This document shows, one piece after another, positions 1 through 12,800 of a DNA stretch of 64,000 bases. Position numbers and translations under genes: made by a program. Under the pieces are notes generated by a model. The model ran no database searches and had not been told where the DNA came from. It worked only from the letters and a program-made list of their open reading frames with translations. Location: contig CAJHZI010000243.1 in assembly GCA_905160935.1 (NCBI GenBank), forward strand, positions 235,001-299,000, written 5' to 3'. Each line of letters begins with the position of its first letter. The stretch's first letter is position 1. This DNA is from Enchytraeus crypticus. Lineage: Eukaryota > Annelida > Clitellata > Enchytraeida > Enchytraeidae.

Positions 1-440
1 CCTGAGCCATGAGAACCGATTAATTATCGTCTATTATCAAAGACTCTGGGTTTATACTGAGCGAGGAACTGTGCATACAAACAATGGCTAACAGCTGGCA
101 ACAATTAGAGCATTCTGGCGGCATTGGAGAGGTAATAGGCCTCTATCAGGCTAGTCAGGGTTGTGTTCTAAGAGAGACTAGGCATTTTGTTGTGCTAGGC
201 TTGTAGATAGGAGTGTAGTTTAAATATACTGGATTATATACGTGCGCATGTAAGCTTGTGTTTTATAGGTTTCCATCGTAGTGTGTTTATTTGACATATG
301 TATAATACATATATAATTTTTAACATAGGTAAGTACATAGACTATTTAACCGTGCTGTGTACGGGTTACTGTAGAATAGACAACCGTGGACTGCAAATGT
401 CGTTTGAGGCGACAGAGTAATTTGAGAAACCTTTAGTTTC
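1..440. other. Gene-free leader with a dispersed-repeat fragment
   Basis: I see no coding region here. Positions about 367-412 (GACAACCGTGGACTGC followed by a GAGGCGAC core) resemble fragments near 12270-12310, 28622-28660 and 30775-30805, so this is one copy of a dispersed repeat. Upstream exons of the giant gene may lie here or to the left, but no exon could be supported. Confidence 0.4.
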
Positions 441-895
441 TCAAATCAATCAATCAATAGATCAGTTACTACAGTTAGCAAATCAGTAGTCAGTCCGTCG
501 ATTGCTTGATTGGCTGAATCAATCAATCAATCAATTAATCAATCAACCAATCAATCAATTAATCAGTCAGGCAGCTAGTCAGGCTGCAGTCAATCACTCA
601 ACCAATCAGTCTACTAATCAGTCAAACACTTTTTCTGACTATAACGGATACGAACCTTTCAAACTAGCACAATCCTCTTTCAGCTCTTAACCTTGATTCC
701 TCAAGACTTCCACCGGCAGCAATATTCTGTGCCTTTCTGTGAGGCAATCAATCAAGAAATCAACAGATCAATCAGTTAGTAAGTCCCTGCAGCAAGGCTC
801 TGCGCCTCTCTGTGAGTCAATCAATCAGTCAATGAATGAATCAATCAATAAATCAATCAATCAATCAACCAGTCAATCAGTCAGCACGCCCCTGC
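440..895. repeat. AATC-type microsatellite
   Basis: Degenerate tandem AATC/AGTC tetranucleotides fill this stretch. Open frames here (62 and 68 codons) are serine/asparagine/glutamine strings made by the repeat and are not considered genes. The array probably lies in the intron just before the giant exon. Confidence 0.8.
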
Positions 896-899
896 AGCA

Positions 900-3800
900 A
901 TGCTCTGCTCCTCTCTATGTCGATGCGGAGATTGCGAGACTGTGACTGCGCAGTCAGTAGTTGAACAATTTAAGCTGACCTCTCGCCCCTCTAGTCACAG
1001 CGATTCTGTCGCATCGGGAATCCATTCCAGCGAATCAGAGGTGGAAAATATTCTCAGTAGAGCCACGTGTAGTGATCAGGGGAGAAATTCTGAGGATATG
1101 GCTCCCCAGACATTCGCCCAAGACATTGAATCCAGTTCAGACTTTACCCTCAGCAGTGAAGCGGAAAGAATAGGAAATACGGAAGAAAGAAGAAAGAGAT
1201 TGACGGCAATAATGGAAGAGGAGGATGTTGAGGAACGTGGAGGATTAACAGGTGATGAATCCGGTGTAAATTTCTGGGATGCATTGGATTGGGATTGTCA
1301 TATGAGTGAGATCTGTAAAGCAAATAATCCAGAAGACAATTCAATGCATACTGTTAACTCGATTGATTTACTTTCTCCTAGTTCGGCTGGCCCTCGTTCC
1401 AGCAAGCCCAAGAGGAGTGGACTAGATGACAGCGTTCAAAAGGGATCAGCAACAAGTGGAGAATGGTATAGGCATGATAGGCAGACAATTGAAGTTGAAA
1501 TCCATCAGGTTACAGCAGAAGACACTATACATGTAGCCAGAGACAGCGTAATAGGTAGGAATATTGATGACCTAGTTAACAACACATCAGAAAGATCAAC
1601 TAAATTGGAGATCGGCCAATATCGCAGAGGCAGCAAAATTCCTGAAGCCGATTCAACGGAAGGCGATCACGCCGGTCTAGTAGACAATATATTAGTTGGC
1701 AAAGTCGCTGAGAATGAGTCATATCAGATTAGAAATCGCTCTATTAAATACAGCGAGAATTTACAAGCTAGGTCAACTGAGGTTTCCATCTCAAGCAAAA
1801 GCAATTTACCTCAACAGAAATCTAGTAGAGCAGAACGATCTGGCAAACCATTTTCCTCTTTGTTGTATGCAAGCTTTAAAATGAAGAAAAGTCCAAGCGT
1901 AGAAAATAAAAAGAAAGGTGATTCTGGTAAAGCAATACTAGGAAAGATTTGGAATTCTCTACGAGTAACTGAAGCAGGAGAGAAAGCATCGACGAGTAGG
2001 AGGCACAGCAATCCTGGTGAATCCCACTATGCGGACACTGCCGGCGAAGAGAGGAAAGGGATATTTTTCGGGACGTTGCGCAGAAGATCTAGAAGTAAAT
2101 CATTACGGAGCACTGAGGGCGATGAAGAAGTGTATGCTACTCCTTACCAAGATCCTAGTGAAGAGATTAATAGGAACGATGGTGAGAATAGAGATATTGT
2201 TATGGAAGTGAGGGAAAGAAGAGGTTCCGATAGTAAGCAGATAATAAAAATAGAAGGAAATCCGGCTTACACAGCACAAAATAAAATATTTGACGATATG
2301 CAAAATGAGATAGTAGAAGAAAAATCCTCTCCAGCAATGGATGGTAATCACTACCATCTAATACAGAATACTAGGAAAACTGACGACCATTCCAATGTTT
2401 CAATTGGAAATAAAAGCATTGGCGATATGCCGAAGAAAAGAATGAGGAAAAATACCAATCTTGTAAGAGAACTTAGCAGCTCCAGTGATATCCTTAATGA
2501 GAAAAAGCAAGAAAGCACCGATAATGCAGGTGAAAATAAAAGCACACTGGAATTCATTCATCCAAACGATAAAATTGACGCTACATCACGCCTGGAGTAT
2601 AATACTCCCACAGATGGGGATGCTAGAAACAGTGCCGCATATGAAGATAGTGCTAATCAATCAGTAAAGGCGGAATCGTCCTCAGCAAGTTGTAAAGATA
2701 ACAGCAATGTTAAGCGGAGTCTTAGAAACTTATTACCAACTCACGTGTGGTGGCTTGGGACTACAGACGATAATGACTTTCTTGTACAACAACCGAGATC
2801 ATTTACGACAGATGATGAGCAGAAAACTTGCTCTAGTTTTTCCTCGCTTACGGGTTGCCCCGTTGGTGAAAGCATTGAAAGTAGGGGGCTGGCACATTTT
2901 AAGTTTAACCATAATGAAGAAGTCAATGAACCACCGCTCTTATTTCAATCAATCTCTGAAGAAACGATATCTCAGCAAAATGATAGGGAATTAAGAACAA
3001 ACGAAAACGAGACAAAAAGCTTGTGTAACTGCGTAGAACCAGAAAACAGCAGTAATACTATGAATGTGTCCCAAGATAAGTTAACTTTGCAGGAGGTCCC
3101 ATCATACGCTACAGCTACTTCAAACGAACTATCGGTTAATCTGTTTGGGCAATTATCGACACTGAAGTGCGAGCGTGACATCGATCTGAAACTTAATCTA
3201 AATTCAGATCATGAGACAGCCGATCCGACTTTCATGAGCGGGGAGATATGTGACGAAATGACGACTGTATCGAGAAGGGGGATGTGTAGCAAAGCGTCGA
3301 GTGTAACAGAGGGTACAAGAGTCAACAGAACATGTCTTATTGAGCCAGCCATATCTACCTGCGCTTCTACGTGTGAGATGTTACCCAAGAGCGACGGCTT
3401 CGGTTACTATATAAATAATTGTGACAATAATCGCCGCATGCTTGAACAAATAAAGCAGTGCGACGATGATGCTATACGCCGGTCTTTAGATGGGTCAGCT
3501 GTGAGTGTGTGCCCCACGCTGCCAGTAAGGATAGCTACCACCTGCGTCAGTCAAGCGGAAAGAGACGCTATTGTTGTTGCTGTCAGCGAAAAGCAGGACA
3601 TCACAGCTGCCAGATATATTCTAAATCAAGATTCCGTAGATCTGGCAAAGAAGCTAGTAGATGTTAAAGGAGCTGCTAGTAATGAGTTAAATCTAGTAGA
3701 AACAGCTGCTAGAGATCAAGCCAATCATGTAGCAACAGCTGCTAGCGATAAAGCCAATCAAGTAACAACAACTGATAAAGCCAATCATGTAGCAACAACT

Positions 3801-6800
3801 GATAAAACCAATCATGTAGCAACATCCGATAAAAATCAAGTCAAACATGTAGCAACATATGATAGAGATCAAGCCAATCACGTATCAACAGCTGATCAAA
3901 CAAATCATTTAGCAACAGCTGCTAGTGATAAAGCCAATCATGTAGCAACAGCTGCTAGAGATCAAGCCAATCATGTAGCAACAGCTGCTAGTGATCTACC
4001 CAATCATGTAGCAACAGCTGCTAGTGATCTACCCAATCATGTAGTAAAAGCTGCTAGAGATCAAGCCAATCATGTAGCAACAGCTGCTAGAGATCAAGCC
4101 AATCATGTAGCAACAGCTGCTAGTGATCAAGCCAATCATGTAGCAACAGCTGCTAGTGATCTACCCAATCAAGTAACAACAGCTGTCAAAAGTCAAGCAA
4201 GTCATGTAGCAACAGCTGACACAGGCCATATGGATAAAGCAACAGCAGCTGTCATGGGCCATATGGATCAAGCAACAGCAGCTGATATGGGCCATGTGGA
4301 CCAAACAACCGCAACTGATATGGGCCATATGGATCAAGCAACAAATAATGCCCTTGCATTAAATAAAACTAATGAAGCAACTAATAAGAATGCAACTGTT
4401 GCAGCGGATAGATCTTTAAACCTGTTAAACGACGAACACGTTTTGAAATTGTCTCCAAGAGAAGAACCGCTTAGTTATGAAGCAAGACCATCAAAGCTCA
4501 GTAATTGCAACACTGAAACATCTCAGACTGACTTGCCTCTGATATATATAATGGGTCCAAATCTCAGCTTGAACTTTAACCAGAATAGGACCGAAAAATC
4601 TTCTAGAAGAAATCGCTATAGATCCCCGCATATACAAGACACTAAAAATCCATTACGTTTTGTAACTAAGACGTCCATGACATCACCATCAGATGAGAAA
4701 CGGGACGTAAAATATTTATTGATGAAGGAAACGCATGTGATTAACAGTGACAATGGGTATACGGTTGCAAAAACAATAACCGAGACTTTGAAGACAAACG
4801 ATACTGGTGAATTAATTTTAACGGCAACAGCTGACCCGATTGATGTTAATGATGTCACTGATGAAGGCCCTAAGAAGAAAACAGAAATGGAAGCGTTAGC
4901 TACAATGGAAATAAACCCAAACACAACGGGAAGGACCATTCAATGCGGCACCCCAAAACCTCCACCTCGAGATTTTGATATGCATTCATTTCAAGGTGCT
5001 GGTCCATCTAAGTATAGAGATGATTTGGCAAATCTGGTTGTGACTCCATACCCTGCAGGTACAGCTGCCAAAGTATATAACAATAGCAAAGTTTTAACGC
5101 CAGTCTCGTCAACCACAGGTGATTTCAATGACACTGCAGTATCGGTACATATAGTGGCAAAGCCATCATCTGCCTCATCGACATATGTCTCCATCAATTC
5201 AAATCCCACAGGTCATGGCAAACCTTTGGCTGTTGTGACTGGTGTCTCTGCTACCCCGGATAACATGAACCGTGTTGCGATGGTTCATGGATATACTGCT
5301 GTTGAAGGGCAAGAAAATCCCATCGTCTGCGATGTAGGGTTGAAACATACGGAGAAAATTTCAGAAGCTGAGCTGCTGAATAATTCCGTGGCTGCATATG
5401 TTGGTAAAGTGCACAACGTAGGCGCTGCAGAAAACGACAAGACAAATATAGCACTTCATTGGCCTGACGATTATTCGGAACAAACTTTAGCCATTTCAAA
5501 GACAAACAGTAGTTTAGCAGTTGTTGACTCAGCAGTGCGCAGAAGTAGAGTAGCCGATTTGAATGAAATGAGTAAACAGTCAATCCAATTCGGTGACGCT
5601 AAATCAGCGAGAATTCCTGTCAAACAAACGAACAGTGACGATGTTACGCATATGGTGGAACAACCAGTGAGCGTCAGTGGAACAGTGGCGAAACGATATA
5701 CAATTAAACAGAGTACTCACAAGAAAAATGATTTTAGAAAAAAGTCTCGTCGAAGAAGAAACCAAGCTGATAGCGTTAAATTGCGCAGAGTTAATGAAAC
5801 GGTTGTGAAGCAATATAAAGGGGCTACTGAAATTATGGCAGCTGATTCAGTAGCAATAAAAGGTTGTGATTTCAGTCCAAGATCTGATGAGCTATATGAT
5901 GAAAACCAAGCGACAGCTCTAACAAATCAAGCTAATGTGGCAGCTGCGATTAGTACTAAATATCAAACTGCTCCTGCTAAACCGTATAAAGCTAGCGTTA
6001 ATTCTATCATAATAGCTGATGCTAAATGTCCTACAGCTGCAGCAGAGGTAACAGCTGATCATGCAGCAGTTAAAGATGCAACTATAAGAATTTCCAAATC
6101 CTATAAGATAGTTTGTAAACAAAACGAAGCTAGCATAAAACCCATGAAAGCAACTCAAGCTAAGCATGCACGTGTAGCGTTACCAGCTGTTAATCATATA
6201 TCTGCAATGCTACCAGAAGCTATGCACACAGCTACAGCACTACGAACAGCTAAGCACAAAGCTAAGCATAACAACAATGACAACAGCCAATCTAATAGTA
6301 ACAACCATGACAACAGCCAATCTAACAGTAACAACAATGACAACAGCCAATCTAACAGTAACAACAATGACAACAGTCAAGCTACCAGTAACATGAATGA
6401 CAACAGAAAGGCTAACAGTAACAACTATAACAACAGCAAAACAAACAGTAATAACAATGACAACGACAAGGCTAAAGCTAACAGCGCAGCTAGCAGCAAA
6501 GCGGAGCTGGTAGCTTCACGGCTACCTGAACGTCTGGCTAAAACTTCGCAGGCAACAATTGTAGGCCGGTCACAGTCGAGCTGTTGTAACAACACAATAG
6601 CCCCAGGCGACGAGAGATGTGTAGCAGAGTCAGCGCTGTTCGGCGTTGATCGCGCCAGATCAGGCAATCGTTTGGTAGCTAGTCGCGCTCGTTCTGTTTC
6701 GATTTCACTAGAGTCTGATTTAGACGATTCATCGGATTACAGCCGTGATTTGCGTAGGATTAGAAACAGACGGATTATTAAGAGTAAGGTAGAGAAGGCT

Positions 6801-9800
6801 AATGTGACCGTTAAAACTCTGAAGCCGTATGGAGGTGAAATTGGAAAGAGACGTTCTAGAATAACGAAGACTAATCGAAAATTTAGAGAAAAACCGAATT
6901 GTAAAAGTTATACTGGAGCATATAATTCGTTGTCGAGGTGTGAATCAGATGAGATAGTGCGTAATGACATTGATAATCTCATAGAGAAAGTTCACGTCTA
7001 TAGTAATAGTAGTCTCAATAGAGTTAGTGGATTAAGCTGTGGTACTAACAACATACAGACGTCTAGCAACTCGAAGCCGAAAACTCAATATAGACAATTC
7101 AGTACAAAAAATGAACAGATTGAAGTTGAAAATTTTAATAGCAGAGTATCAGATGCAGCGACATGGATCCTTTCGCCGGAGCAAAGTAATGATGTTAATT
7201 GGCACTTGCGGGTAGATAATAAATCTGTGGATACTAATTGCCAGGAAGCGGAAGCCGACAGGTCATCTGTTTTATTCACTTCAAGTGATCTTGAACTCTT
7301 ACCACCTCGACGACCAATCCAAATGTTGCACGAAAGTAGAACAAGAGAGCGGTACAACGGCAGCCCTCAGAAATCCACCAAGTGGTCCCAGAGTCCCATC
7401 TCAAGCGGACGGCGTCAGGAAAGATCCGCCTCCCAGTTATCTTGGAGCGAAATCCTCGACGAAGATCGAGACACATCAAAGGATATCTACTTATCATCTT
7501 CTATTAGAACCTTTATTCCGGATCCTACCGGAGTTTCACCACTGGGACTGGTTTTCCGTCAGCCTGGTACAACCAGTGGGCGGAGCAGCCGTCAGGATTC
7601 CGTCCAGTCCTCCAGGTACTACACACCTGCGCCTGAGAGTAGAAGCCGAGGTGGTAGCTCAATAAAGGACCTGATCCGAAGTAAGAGCGAGTATCCTAGA
7701 AATGTCATCTATGCCAACAGCACGACGCCATCTAGGCAGTATGATGAGGAAAGCGATAGATCCGCCGGAAGGTGGTCCCGGAATGGTAGTCGTCAGGACT
7801 CTATGGATTCATATCCAGATTGGAGGCCTCGAAATGGCAGTAAGACTTCCCTAAATAACTATATATCCTCGTTGTCTTCAAGGGCTTACTCCACGGCTGG
7901 ATCACATGCAGACGGAGCGTCAGTGGGAAAGGAAGAGATGAATTTCTATGTTTTACCGAAAAGAAAAACATCAATAGCAGCCAGCTCGCCGGAGAGGGAA
8001 TACAGTAGAAGATATAAGGATGATACCAAAGAGTACTCCAAGCCAAAATCTGCGGTTATCAATGGAAGCACAAAGACACAAAACCGAAGCAGACATTTCA
8101 GTAGAGACAGTCTTGGCAGCCTGGCGTCTGAGCCTCTATCTCCGCAGTACTTCGCCGACGACACAGACGCCAATACAGACACAGACATAGAACGGTATAG
8201 AAAGAAACAAAACAGGTACTTAGAGTCAGACGACGCTTCCTATGCCGACAGTGACGTCAGTTTACCCAGACAGATAGGTAGGTATATTAAGAGCTCAAGT
8301 GGGAAGAGACTGCCAGCTGACAACTCTCTACGCAGAAGGTACCAAGCCAAGTTTGGGGAAGAGCACGGCTACTACGATGATTCCAGCGACTTGAACCTGG
8401 CTTACGATGAAAGGTATAGCGAACCTCCTTCTTCCAGGAGCAGCGTACCGCTACGTGACTACATGAATTCCAGGTCACCCTCAAATCCAAGCACACCCGT
8501 ACCGACTTTGGCCGTATTTCACAGAGACGATGACGACTATGTGGAAGAGGTGCCAGTTTCGAGGAGGACCATTCTTGAGAACGAGCAGAAGTACCTTAGA
8601 AGTCGAGCCGAAGAGAGGGCTCCATCACCCATACACTGGGAGGATCTCTACTACAAACTGAAACGCTCTGCGTCGACAGAAACCATTGAAGTGGATGGAA
8701 ATTTTCCAGAGAATAACAAATTAATGGATAAGCTGAATAATCCAAACAGAGGCGGGATAAAGGATTACAGTAATAGCCGTGCAAGACGGGGAATAAGTGA
8801 GAGTGAGGTAATTGGTGCTGATGGGAGAACGAGAAAGACATCGGCGGGAAGGAGTAGAAAAGCTTCTCACACGAACCATGAAGATGAAGATTTGGTCAGG
8901 CATGGAAAAAATGGTGCTAGTAGAGGTGTCACCGGTGGAGTTCTCAGCAACTCTGATGAACATTGGCTAACTTCCGGCAGATCGGCAAACAACGGATCTG
9001 TTGGTGGAATCTTTTCCGGTGGACAGAACGGCTTCACTACTAAACGCATAGACAGTCTGGACAGCGACGTGTTTCTCTTAGACGAAGTCTCGTCAATGGC
9101 ACCGGATTCAAATCCAAGAAAAGTGGTGCCCAGACCTCCTCTCAAGTTAGACGAGTTCGAGATTCCAATCCAGATCAGGTACAAGCACGGATACGTGAAA
9201 GATGGAATCTATTCCGCTGATGATCCCGACACCGAGAGAAAGATAACGGATGAGTTTCTGCCAGACGCTCTTCTGAGAGATAGGCAATTTTCTGCAGAAA
9301 AACTGGAGAAGAGCCAACAAAAGATCAAAGAAATCTTGGCAAGAGATGCTGCAACTTCTGGCTCCCCAGCCAAACCATGCATCGGTAAGAAGCAGCTGAG
9401 CGTCGAAACTGCGACCGTCTACTCTCCAACCAACCGCATTAGGTCACCTCTGGCGTCAATGGATGAACTTCTGAAGTCTCCTCCACCTAAGGAAACAAAG
9501 TTGGTAAGAGTGATTCAGGTTCAAAAGCCTGGAAAAAGTCTTCTTCCGGACGACACGACGTCTTATGAAGTAATTCGTGAAACACAGCGCCGCCTAGAGA
9601 ATGGGGTAAGTCCCAGGAATGTTGATATCAGACATTTACCTTCTAGTGATGCGCATTTTATCACGTCATCAAATGATGCTATTTCAACATCAGTTGATAT
9701 AACTAAAACAACAAATATTAGCAATTCACCAGATGATAATGATTCAAAGATGCATACCTCGTCCAGTTTAAGAAATTATATCAATGCAAATCAAACAGCA

Positions 9801-12800
9801 CCTTCAACTATTTCGAGAACCTCTAAAAATGAAGAAATGTTGACGGAAGGTTTGCCAAAATTCAAACCATCTATTTTGAGCGAACATACGTACGAGTACG
9901 TCTCCAATGTTTCGAAACCTAGAGATGAATCATCTGTCCGGCCAGATTCAAACAATAACCTAGGCTCTACAAATTTAAAAATTTCCTCCGCGTCAGCGGT
10001 AAAACCATCTTATAATTCTAGAATTACTTCGAAAGAAACTGGTACCGAGTTTAGCAGAGACGGCAGAACCAGCTACGATGAAAATACTTCTTTACCTGGA
10101 CAGTATCTCCTTTCCTCTGCCTCGACTTCTCTCTATTCCCCCACCGGATTTACAGATGAATCCTCCCTGCTACGCACTCCACTGACCGGCACTCCTGTCT
10201 CCATGCAGGCTACAGCCACCTCTCGATACTCCTCCAACCTTAATTCCCCTCTTTTCACTTCCCCGTTCCCCGACACTGCCGCATCCTTCAAGAGTCCAGA
10301 GAGCGGTAGAACCTCCAGTACTCTCAGTACCTTCGAGAGATCCTCCGACGTTATGACTCCAGATCCTGTACCTCCAAGAGAGCATCAACAGGATCGAGCG
10401 CAATCAGAAGAACTTGAAGAATCTCATTTCTCACTTGTAAATACCGAAGGGTGGAAAACGAAGCTGAATTACGAAGATTTACTCGGACTGCCGAAAACCT
10501 ACGATCCTATACTCTATCAGCCGGGCAATCTCAAGCCAGCCTTTGTTGCCGATGTTTCAAAGTTCCCTTCAGAACATCGCCGACCCAGGAGTCGAACCGC
10601 CGACCGCTTTCGTTCCGCCCTCTCAAAATCCTGTGAGCGAATTTACGACCGAAGTCTCTCGCCGGAAAGAATTAGACAGAAGGTGAAGGGTCCCTTCAAG
10701 GTGGTGCTCGACAAAGAGCTGATGAATCCGAAGAGAGCCACCTTGAAGGACGTTGATCCGGTTGTAGGAGAGCCTTACAGGAATTCGTCTGGAGCAAGGA
10801 ATAAATCTTTTTCCAGAACTGTAAGCTCTCCGGCTGGACGTCCGCCAATATCTGTCACAGAGGATGTGGAAATGGTGCGGGTTGAAAAAGTTTCGACGCG
10901 AAATCTTGAGGATAACGGAAGCCCTGATGTTTGTGATGTGCTACTCAGTCCTCCGGTAGAATTTTCTTCAAAGTCTGAAGTTATTCCAGATCCGGTGGCG
11001 CTTCCGAGGAGAAAGAGAATGGAAAGAGACGTCTCAGCGTCTACCAACCAAACGGGTTTGTTTGTAATTGTTTAAATCTTTGTAATTGTTTCAATGTTTG
11101 TAATTGTTTAAATATTTGTAATTGTTTAAAATGCTTATGATTTAAATTGTAATTGTTTAAATGCTTATGTAATAGTTTCAATGTTTCTAATTGTTTAATT
11201 GCTTGTAATTGTTTAAATGTTTACAATTGTTCAAATATTTCTTTAAATACTTTTACAGGGCTAAAATTAAATTTCGCGAAGGGCTGTTTTTATGAGAGCG
11301 CGCTATTTAAATCAGGCTTTAGGCTCTTTGAGATTTTTGGACTGAGCCGGTGGCTCATTGTCATATTGTTCGACAGTGGATCAGTAGGTGCAGTATTCAA
11401 TCCAGTGCTCTCCCTGTCACTGGCATACTATAAAGCTGGAAACTGACGTTAAACTTGGCTTTATCTTTAGCTGTAGTTTTATCTTTATCCTTTGTGCATT
11501 GGTTTAGATGATACATTAGATAGATAGAGATTTTATTTTCACGAAAATCGCAATGACACTATACACAATGCATAGAACGACGTGAAAATTGGACATACAG
11601 GTCCGAAGGCTCTGACGCATGCTCATTTTCAAGAAACACATTCTATAAATAATTCTGCTATCTGGTCTGCCATTGAGCATATGTAGTAGAGGTAGAATTT
11701 TTGACATCGTTACAAATAGCAACAGTTTACTCCTAGAAAGCATATTCAATTAATTAAAACTTATTTCTGTCCATTCTGTGTTCAACTGGATGACAGGCTC
11801 AATGCAAATATTTCTACTAGAATGAGACTATTTCCACTCTTGCAATAGGCTCCGTTAAAGTCTTGTTAAGTATACAGTGACCCTGACATTCTACGGGATT
11901 ATTTGAAATTGAAATATGCCTGAAACTAATTTACGATAAAATCCTATTACAAAATAGCATATGAGCTTGTGATAATATAATCGTGTAGAATAATCTACTG
12001 ATTTGAAGTAATTGAATTGATTGATTTAATAATTAGTAGTTAAAGTGGAGGAAGGGCAACTCAGTTCCACTAGCTCTCATGGTTCGAAAGTGAGTTCCTT
12101 ACTGGGCGCCCATATTAGACACTAGAGTTCTGTAAAAATGGAAAAGGGTGAAAAATTGTTACAGTTTCACTAGCTCTCAAATCCCACTTTTAAACACTCT
12201 TTACAAATGTGTATTTTCATTATAGTGCACTGTTTTTTACCATTGTCATATCCGGGTTTCTAAATAACAGACCAACTGTGGACTGCACGTGTTTAAAAAG
12301 GCAACAAAGCACTAAATTCCAGACCAACGTCAGAAGGAGCATTTGGTTGGTGAGCGCCTGGGCTGGTAAAGCTAAAGTTAACGTCAGTTTCCTCACTCGG
12401 AAGCGATGCCAGTGACGGGCGAGCCCAAACTGGGATTCAAGGAATGATGACCATCATCATCCCTTGAATCCTAGTTTAACTCGAGTTGGGATGAATAATT
12501 CACTGACTTGTAATAATTCACTAATTACATAAACAGGTGATGCAATTCATGGTTCACAAGATCGTAAAGAACTGGCGGAGTCTTATCAACCAGAGGCTGG
12601 GAGGCTGATGAACCCAGAGCCGCGTACCGTCCCGACCTTCACCAGTAACTCCGCCCACACAAAAGAGCAAGCTGTCAATCAGAGTAGTTCTAGAGATCTT
12701 GCAGATATTTCACTTAATCCTAATAGGAAGATTGCAGGCAATCAAAGTCAGACATTCAGAAATGGGAGAAGCCAAAATCACCCGAACGACGAATCAGCAA

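Noticed and set aside
12209..12415. 68-codon frame with peptide [15 protein letters not shown], shared with a frame at 45863-46063
   Set aside because: The shared peptide is the inverted body of SINE family A, not a conserved protein.
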